Assembly (NCBI GenBank): GCA_023667165.1
Contig: JAMPAO010000051.1
Location: 1 to 18,660, forward strand
Direction: 5' to 3'
DNA: 18,660 bases
DNA from: Ruminococcus sp.
GTDB lineage: Bacteria > Bacillota > Clostridia > Oscillospirales > Ruminococcaceae
The notes under the pieces are model-generated. The model was not told where the DNA came from. It did not search any database and saw only the letters and a list, made by a program, of their open reading frames with translations. This document shows positions 14,183 through 18,660 of the stretch, in pieces. The stretch's first letter is position 1, and every line of letters begins with the position of its first letter. The position numbers were made by a program, and so were the translations under genes.

Positions 14183-14674
14183 ATGCTTAAAAATATTCTT
14201 TCGCCGAAAGCCTGCGCAGCCTGTAGGATATGCTGTGTTTTCGACAAGTACGACGTGTGGGAAACTCCCGTTATCACGGAGGAGCTTAAAAACAGGATAG
14301 TACGGACGGATCCCCGTATAAAATTTGTTTCCAAGGGCGACAGCGGCGCATATATCTTCAATATGGAGGACAACTGGGACGGTGAAAAGGAGCTGTTTTC
14401 CTGCCCCGCTCTCGACCCGCAGAAAGGCTGCACCTTGGGCGACAACAAACCCTTTGACTGCAAGATATGGCCCTACAGGATAATGGAGCTGGGCGGCAAA
14501 AGGGTGATATCCATAGCCTCAATATGCCCCGAAATGTACTCGAAGCCGCTTGACAGGCTGATAGGAGAGCTGGACGGCGGTCTTGCGGATATGATATTTG
14601 AGGAGGCGGAAAAAAATTCCGCCGTAATAAAGCCTTACGAGCAGGGATATCCCGTTTTGAAGGTCAGGGAATGA
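14183..14674 (+). CDS. YkgJ-family cysteine-cluster protein
   Basis: The 163-residue protein has the CxxCxxCC motif at Cys11, Cys14, Cys17 and Cys18 (CAACRICC), followed by Cys74 (LFSCPALD), Cys83 (KGCTLGD), Cys93 (FDCKIWPYR) and Cys115 (SICPEM). This is the layout of the putative zinc- or iron-chelating domain family typified by YkgJ, some of whose members are thought to bind iron-sulphur clusters. Its function is not established. It is cytoplasmic, without signal or membrane segments. The ATG follows AAAGGA by about nine bases. It is the first gene of the plus-strand run leading to thyX, whose start is 28 bases after its stop. Confidence 0.85.
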   Translation: MLKNILSPKACAACRICCVFDKYDVWETPVITEELKNRIVRTDPRIKFVSKGDSGAYIFNMEDNWDGEKELFSCPALDPQKGCTLGDNKPFDCKIWPYRIMELGGKRVISIASICPEMYSKPLDRLIGELDGGLADMIFEEAEKNSAVIKPYEQGYPVLKVRE

Positions 14675-14702
14675 CCATTTTCATAAGCAAAGGAGCAGAA
14701 TA

Positions 14703-15341
14703 ATGAAGATAATCCCCCCGGGACACGAGATAATAAGCATGACAGACCCCGTGCAGATGCTGAAAAATATTGAGCTTTGCGGCAGGGTATGCTATAAAAG
14801 CGAGGACAGGATAACCGAGGAAAGCGCGGAAAAATTTATCCGCACGATAATCAAAAGCGGGCATGAATCGGTGCTGGAGCATGAAAAGATAACCGTCAGG
14901 CTCGTCTGCGACAGGGGCGTTACCCATGAGATAGTGCGCCACAGGATAGCAAGCTACAGCCAGGAAAGCACCCGCTACTGCAATTATACAAAGGATAAGT
15001 TCGGCGGCGAGATAACCTTTATCAGACCCTTTTTCTGGAACGAGGACGGGGAAAAATACGCTGTTTGGAAAAACACCATGCAGGAGATAGAAAACGCCTA
15101 CATGAAGCTGACGGAGCTGGGAGCAAAGCCGGAGGAGGCGAGGAGCATACTGCCGAATTCGGTCAAGACCGAGATAGTCATTACCATGAACATACGGGAA
15201 TGGCGGCATTTTTTCAGACTTAGGACAGCCGAAAGAGCGCACCCGCAGATGAGGGAATGCGCCGTTCCTCTGCTGGAGGACTTCCGCAGCCGCATACCGG
15301 CGCTGTTTGAGGACATTATCTGCGCCGACTCGAGCTATTGA
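14703..15341 (+). CDS. thyX: Flavin-dependent thymidylate synthase
   Basis: The 212-residue protein makes dTMP from dUMP using FAD, NADPH and methylene-tetrahydrofolate. The ThyX signature RHRX7S is present as RHRIASYSQES (Arg79-Ser89), followed by TRY. The FAD/folate region contains SGHESVLEHEKITVRL (52-67) and the C-terminal part has NIREWRHFFRLRTAERAHPQMRE. Length is normal. AAAGGAG (14689-14695) is seven bases before the ATG. The gene lies between the Cys-cluster gene and cmk, 15 bases before the latter, so dTMP and CMP/dCMP metabolism are probably co-transcribed. The presence of ThyX rather than ThyA is common in anaerobic clostridia. Confidence 0.97.
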   Translation: MKIIPPGHEIISMTDPVQMLKNIELCGRVCYKSEDRITEESAEKFIRTIIKSGHESVLEHEKITVRLVCDRGVTHEIVRHRIASYSQESTRYCNYTKDKFGGEITFIRPFFWNEDGEKYAVWKNTMQEIENAYMKLTELGAKPEEARSILPNSVKTEIVITMNIREWRHFFRLRTAERAHPQMRECAVPLLEDFRSRIPALFEDIICADSSY

Positions 15342-15356
15342 CGAAGGAGAGCTTAT

Positions 15357-16031
15357 ATGAGCATAAATATTGCCATAGACGGTCCCGCCGGAGCGGGGAA
15401 ATCCACCGTCGCCCGAATGGCGGCGGCAAGGCTGGGTTTTATTTACGTGGATACGGGAGCCATGTACCGCGCAGCCGCGCTGTACTGTCTGGAGCAGGGG
15501 GCGGATATTCACGACGAGGAGCAGATATGCGCGCAGCTGCCTCGGATAAATACGGAGCTTGTTTATGAAAACGGCGTTCAGAAGACCCTGTTAAACGGCG
15601 AGGACGTTTCGGAGAAGATACGCACACCGGAGGTTTCGGCAGCGGTTTCCGCGGTTTCGGCAGTTCCCCGTGTAAGGGAGCTTATGGCGGATATGCAGAA
15701 AAAAACCGCGGAAAGAGAAAATGTCATAATGGATGGGCGGGATATCGGTACGGCGGTGCTGCCGCACGCTCAGCTTAAAATATTCCTTACCGCGTCACCC
15801 GAGGAACGGGCGCGGAGAAGATATGCGGAGCTTGCTCGGAAGCCGGACGCCCCGTCCTACGACGAGGTGCTCAGAGATATCGTAAAAAGAGATTACGACG
15901 ATTCCCACCGTGCGGCGTCCCCTTTGAAGCAGGCGGAGGACGCGGTGCTTTGCGACACCACCGAGCTTACTTTGGAGCAGGCTGCGGAAAAGATCACCCG
16001 TATGATAGAGGATACGGTAAAAGGTAGGTAG
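15357..16031 (+). CDS. cmk: Cytidylate kinase
   Basis: The 224-residue protein phosphorylates CMP and dCMP with ATP. The P-loop GPAGAGKST is at residues 9-17, followed by YVDTGAMYRAAAL (30-42) of the nucleoside monophosphate site, then MDGRDIGTAVLP, and the lid region with RRRYAELARK and RDIVKRDYDDSHRAASPLK. It is full length for the bacterial family. GAAGGAGA (15343-15350) precedes the ATG. It is directly followed by plsC after six bases. The order cmk, plsC, ispH-rpsA is conserved in many Clostridia. Confidence 0.97.
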   Translation: MSINIAIDGPAGAGKSTVARMAAARLGFIYVDTGAMYRAAALYCLEQGADIHDEEQICAQLPRINTELVYENGVQKTLLNGEDVSEKIRTPEVSAAVSAVSAVPRVRELMADMQKKTAERENVIMDGRDIGTAVLPHAQLKIFLTASPEERARRRYAELARKPDAPSYDEVLRDIVKRDYDDSHRAASPLKQAEDAVLCDTTELTLEQAAEKITRMIEDTVKGR

Positions 16032-16037
16032 TTTTAT

Positions 16038-16673
16038 TTGAACGCCTTTGTAAGATATGCGACGATACTGGCATATAAGATAGCGTATAACTTCAAAATA
16101 GAGGGCTGGGAGAACGTTCCCGAAACAGAGGGGGTCATAATCGCCTCCAATCACCGCAGCTACGCCGACCCCGTGTTGCTTACCATGCCGATGAAAAGAC
16201 CCGTCACCTATATGGCTAAGGAGGAGCTGTTCAAAAACAGGCTCTTTGCCGCGTTTATCCGCTTTCTGGGCGCGTTTCCCGTAAAAAGGGGCGCGGGTGA
16301 TATGAAGGTCATCGACGACTGCGTGGAGATACTGGGCAGCGGCAGGAACGTGGTAATATTCCCCGAGGGTACCCGCTCAAAGGAGAATAAAGTTGGCAAG
16401 GGCAAAACGGGAGTCGCCATGATCGCCGCAAGATCGGGAGCAGACGTGCTTCCCATGGGCGTGGTTTTCGAGGGCAATAAGCTGAGATTCAGGTGTAAGC
16501 TGACCTTGCGCATCGGCAGGGTGATAAAGTCCGATCAGCTTGATATCGGCGAGGGCAAGCCTAAGGATCTCAAGCGCATAAAGCACATTATAATGGATTC
16601 CATCACGGAGCTGGTGGAGGGCGCGCCCGATACCGCAGATCCGGCGGAGGATATATCCGAAAACGGTGAATAA
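16038..16673 (+). CDS. plsC: 1-acyl-sn-glycerol-3-phosphate acyltransferase
   Basis: The 211-residue protein makes phosphatidic acid at the membrane. The catalytic HX4D motif is NHRSYAD (His39, Asp44); the lysophosphatidate-binding motif is FPEGTRS (108-114); PVKRGAGD (81-88) and VLPMGVVFEG (family block IV) are also present. There is only a weak N-terminal hydrophobic stretch (about 5-20), as usual for short PlsC. The start is TTG at 16038, with AAGGTAGG (16021-16028) upstream overlapping the cmk stop, so the two genes are probably translationally coupled. The C-terminal acidic tail (ADPAEDISENGE) is not conserved in the family as far as I know. Confidence 0.95.
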   Translation: MNAFVRYATILAYKIAYNFKIEGWENVPETEGVIIASNHRSYADPVLLTMPMKRPVTYMAKEELFKNRLFAAFIRFLGAFPVKRGAGDMKVIDDCVEILGSGRNVVIFPEGTRSKENKVGKGKTGVAMIAARSGADVLPMGVVFEGNKLRFRCKLTLRIGRVIKSDQLDIGEGKPKDLKRIKHIIMDSITELVEGAPDTADPAEDISENGE

Positions 16674-16699
16674 ACGGTCTTTATGCGTCAATAATAATA

Positions 16700-16713
16700 C
16701 CGGAGCTCTCCGG
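16700..16713 (+). other. Small GC-rich hairpin downstream of plsC
   Basis: CCGGA (16700-16704) and TCCGG (16709-16713) flank a GCTC loop. No T-tract follows, so it is not a typical terminator. It precedes the large inverted repeat and may be part of the ispH-rpsA leader. Confidence 0.4.
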
Positions 16714-16741
16714 AGATATTTAAGGAAACAGCGTAAAACAG

Positions 16742-16814
16742 CAGACCTCCTCGGAAACCGGAAAAGCGCCGATCCCGAAGGATATTTTGCATAGGAAGTT
16801 TCCGAGGAGGTCTG
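16742..16814 (+). promoter_or_regulatory. Leader hairpin sequestering the ispH-rpsA ribosome-binding site
   Basis: CAGACCTCCTCGGAAAC (16742-16758) is perfectly complementary to GTTTCCGAGGAGGTCTG (16798-16814), and the second arm ends at the base before the ATG at 16815. The 3' arm contains the Shine-Dalgarno sequence GAGGAGG (16804-16810). The loop is 39 nt and holds a small inner hairpin (ATCC-CGAA-GGAT, 16772-16783). The folded RNA would block initiation, implying control by a ligand, a protein (S1 itself is an autoregulator in E. coli) or temperature. I recognise no known riboswitch class. Confidence 0.75.
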
Positions 16815-18660
16815 ATGAAAAATTTTACGATAACGGCGGCAAAGTCGGCAGGATTTTGTTTTGGTGTTGACAAGGCGGTAAAATTCGTGTATAATATATG
16901 TAACGATGTTAAAACCGCCACCTTGGGCGAGATCATTCATAATCCGGCAGTCGTAAAGGATCTGCAAAGCAAAGGCGTTCGGGTGATAAATTCCCCCGAT
17001 GAGGCTGAGGCTGACGAAACGGTCGTGATCCGTTCCCACGGCGTGGGAGCCGAGGCTGTGAACGAGCTGGAGCGGAGAGGGATAAAATATTACGACTGCA
17101 CCTGTCCCTATGTGAGCCGTATCCAAAAGCTTGCCGAGGAACGCTCCGAAGCGGGCGATACCGTGGTGATAATGGGGGACAGATCTCATCCGGAGGTAAT
17201 GGGGATAGCAGGTCACTGCAGGTCGGAGGCGGTTATTCTCTCCGACAGTGAAGAGCTTGGCTGTTATTTGAAAAAAAATTGTAAAAATAATAAAAAAAAG
17301 GTTGCAATTATGCCCCAGACAACGTATAATATAAGTATGTGGGAAAATTGCAGGCGTATTGCCGCCGGATATGACGGCGCGCATATTTATGACACAATTT
17401 GCATGGCTACGCACCGCAGACAGCAGGAAGCGGCTGAGCTTGCCGCAAAAAGCGATATGATGATAGTCGTCGGAGGACGGCGAAGCTCTAACACATTAAA
17501 GCTGTATGAAATATGCAGCGGCGTCTGCGGAGAATGCATTCTTGTAGAGAATGCCGCAGAGCTTATGGCGGCGGAAATGCCGAAAGGCTTTTCTCATAAA
17601 AGTGATATCGCAATAGGTATCACTGCCGGAGCGTCCACCCCGGCACATTTAATCAAGGAGGTCAAAAACCAGATGAGCGAGAAAATGATGAACACAGACG
17701 AGGACTTTAACTTTGAGGAGGCGCTTGACGCTTCGTTCAAAAGAATATATACCGGTAACAGGGTGAAAGGATACATAACTGCTGTAAACAGTACAGAAGC
17801 TATTGTCGACGTTGGTACTAAGCACACAGGCTATGTTTCGCTGTCCGAGCTGACGGACGATCCGTCCGCAAAACCCTGCGACGTAGTTAAAGTCGGCGAC
17901 GAGGTCGATCTTATAGTTGTGAAGATCAACGACGCGGAGGGCATAGTTCAGCTTTCCAAGAAAAGAGCGGACGCAATCAAGGGTCTTGACAGCATAGTCA
18001 AGGCTAAGGAAGAGGATTCGGTCCTGGAGGGCGTTGTTACCGCAGCCGTAAAGGGCGGCGTGATAGCTCTTACGAACGGGGTAAAGGTATTTATTCCCGC
18101 GTCCCAGGCGACCCTGCGCAGAGATGAAAAGCTGGATGAGCTTGTTAAAAAGAATGTCAGATTCAAGATAATCGAGGTAAACGAAACAAGAGGAAGAGCG
18201 GTAGGCTCTATAAGAGCCGTGCTTTCCGCCGAGAGAGATGCGGAAAGGGCTAAGTTCTGGGAGAACGTTAAGGTGGGCGACGCTTTCAAGGGCGAGGTCA
18301 AATCTCTTACCTCCTACGGTGCGTTTGTGGATCTGGGCGGCATTGACGGAATGGTACACATCTCCGAGCTGTCGTGGAACAGGATAAAGCACCCCTCCGA
18401 GGTAGTTTCCGTGGGCGATATGCTTGAGGTGTTCGTTAAGGATCTCGACAGGGACGCCAACAGAATATCCTTGGGTTACAAAAAGGACGAGGATAATCCA
18501 TGGGTCAAGTTTGAAAGCGAATTCAGCGAGGGCGACGACGTAACGGGCAAGATCGTTTCCATTACGCCTTTCGGAGCGTTTGTTCAGATAATTCCCGGAA
18601 TTGACGGACTTATCCACATCTCTCAGATATCCGACAAGAGAGTAACCAACGTTAAGGATG
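16815..18660 (+). CDS. ispH-rpsA: IspH / ribosomal protein S1 fusion (partial at window end)
   Basis: The reading frame is open for 615 codons from ATG 16815 and runs off the window. Residues of about 1-285 are IspH, the iron-sulphur reductase that makes IPP and DMAPP in the last step of the MEP pathway. Cluster ligands are Cys15 (GFCFGV), Cys97 (CTCPYV) and Cys196 (DTICMATH). His42, His125, Glu127 (SHPEV), QTT (168-170), SSNT and TAGASTP are intact. Then follow S1 RNA-binding repeats: about 310-385, 395-475, 490-565 (SYGAFVDLGGIDGMVHISEL) and a fourth, truncated (PFGAFVQIIPGIDGLIHIS). This fusion is known in Clostridia. A leader hairpin hides its ribosome-binding site, and an internal start could give S1 alone. 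Genes upstream are cmk and plsC. Confidence 0.95.
   Translation, partial: MKNFTITAAKSAGFCFGVDKAVKFVYNICNDVKTATLGEIIHNPAVVKDLQSKGVRVINSPDEAEADETVVIRSHGVGAEAVNELERRGIKYYDCTCPYVSRIQKLAEERSEAGDTVVIMGDRSHPEVMGIAGHCRSEAVILSDSEELGCYLKKNCKNNKKKVAIMPQTTYNISMWENCRRIAAGYDGAHIYDTICMATHRRQQEAAELAAKSDMMIVVGGRRSSNTLKLYEICSGVCGECILVENAAELMAAEMPKGFSHKSDIAIGITAGASTPAHLIKEVKNQMSEKMMNTDEDFNFEEALDASFKRIYTGNRVKGYITAVNSTEAIVDVGTKHTGYVSLSELTDDPSAKPCDVVKVGDEVDLIVVKINDAEGIVQLSKKRADAIKGLDSIVKAKEEDSVLEGVVTAAVKGGVIALTNGVKVFIPASQATLRRDEKLDELVKKNVRFKIIEVNETRGRAVGSIRAVLSAERDAERAKFWENVKVGDAFKGEVKSLTSYGAFVDLGGIDGMVHISELSWNRIKHPSEVVSVGDMLEVFVKDLDRDANRISLGYKKDEDNPWVKFESEFSEGDDVTGKIVSITPFGAFVQIIPGIDGLIHISQISDKRVTNVKD
16867..16895 (+). 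promoter_or_regulatory. Perfect sigma-A consensus promoter inside ispH
   Basis: TTGACA (16867-16872), a 17-bp spacer and TATAAT (16890-16895) match the consensus in all twelve positions, inside codons 18-27 of ispH. A transcript from here would start near 16902, lack the ispH start and its leader hairpin, and could supply S1 from the internal start at 17673. Activity is not shown. Confidence 0.6.
17302..17330 (+). promoter_or_regulatory. Second promoter-like sequence inside ispH
   Basis: TTGCAA (17302-17307) and TATAAT (17325-17330) are 17 bp apart, just after an A-rich tract (17270-17300). It is about 340 bp upstream of the possible S1 start. The -35 matches only four of six positions. Confidence 0.3.
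17655..17675 (+). promoter_or_regulatory. Internal Shine-Dalgarno and in-frame ATG at the IspH/S1 junction
   Basis: AAGGAGGT (17655-17662) is followed after 11 bases from GGAGG by ATG 17673, which is codon 287 of the fusion and in frame. It starts MSEKMMNTDEDFNFEEAL, which looks like the N-terminus of a free-standing S1. The motif also encodes Lys-Glu-Val of the conserved IspH end, so chance is possible. Confidence 0.5.

Noticed and set aside
14664..15512. 282-codon open frame on the minus strand
   Set aside because: Antisense to thyX and the start of cmk; shadow frame.
16377..17414. 345-codon open frame on the minus strand
   Set aside because: Antisense to plsC and ispH, and crosses the leader hairpin; no recognisable protein family.
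17649..18617. 322-codon open frame on the minus strand
   Set aside because: Antisense to the S1 repeats, which are unmistakable on the plus strand; no domain or start signal.

Overview
The window looks like a chromosomal segment of an anaerobic, endospore-forming Firmicute of class Clostridia, most likely Ruminococcaceae/Oscillospiraceae. The reasons are an ispH-rpsA fusion preceded by cmk and plsC (a clostridial arrangement), a spoVAC sporulation gene, Mini-RNase III, ThyX, strong AAGGAGG ribosome-binding sites with frequent TTG/GTG starts, and a CE2-type esterase next to a GH9-type protein as in plant-fibre degraders. No rRNA, tRNA, CRISPR array, complete insertion sequence or phage gene was seen.

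Layout. (1) 1-4170, accessory: an XRE-type regulator with its own promoter and dyads; a convergent CE2-like SGNH esterase; and, divergent from the esterase across about 320 bp, a GH9-like protein whose DAGD catalytic motif is replaced by SAGG. A 71-bp imperfect palindrome resembling IS-end/MITE sequence follows. (2) 4174-8294: a c-di-GMP phosphodiesterase (EAL followed by a PAS-like C-terminus), divergent from a fused NAD(P)H-hydrate repair enzyme (NnrE-NnrD), then a lipoprotein with a Ser/Thr/Glu repeat tail. Clear hairpin terminators separate these units. (3) 8314-12680, minus strand: obgE, a small unknown gene, a NUDIX hydrolase, mrnC and an MBL-fold hydrolase form a tight operon from a strong promoter at 12651-12680; yebC lies 130 bp further downstream. 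(4) 12780-14182: a PP2C phosphatase converges on a solitary spoVAC, the two separated by 10 bp inside one hairpin. (5) 14183-18660, plus strand: a YkgJ-type Cys-cluster protein, thyX, cmk, plsC and ispH-rpsA, which runs off the window end.

The most interesting signals are at the ispH-rpsA gene. A perfect 17-bp inverted repeat ends at the base before the ATG and buries its Shine-Dalgarno sequence. A perfect TTGACA-17-TATAAT promoter sequence lies inside the ispH coding region. A strong Shine-Dalgarno sequence and an in-frame ATG sit at the IspH/S1 junction. Together these suggest a translationally controlled fusion product plus a separate source of ribosomal protein S1. Other points of note are the GH9 pseudo-enzyme, 17-bp tandem repeats upstream of spoVAC, and several unusual intergenic palindromes.
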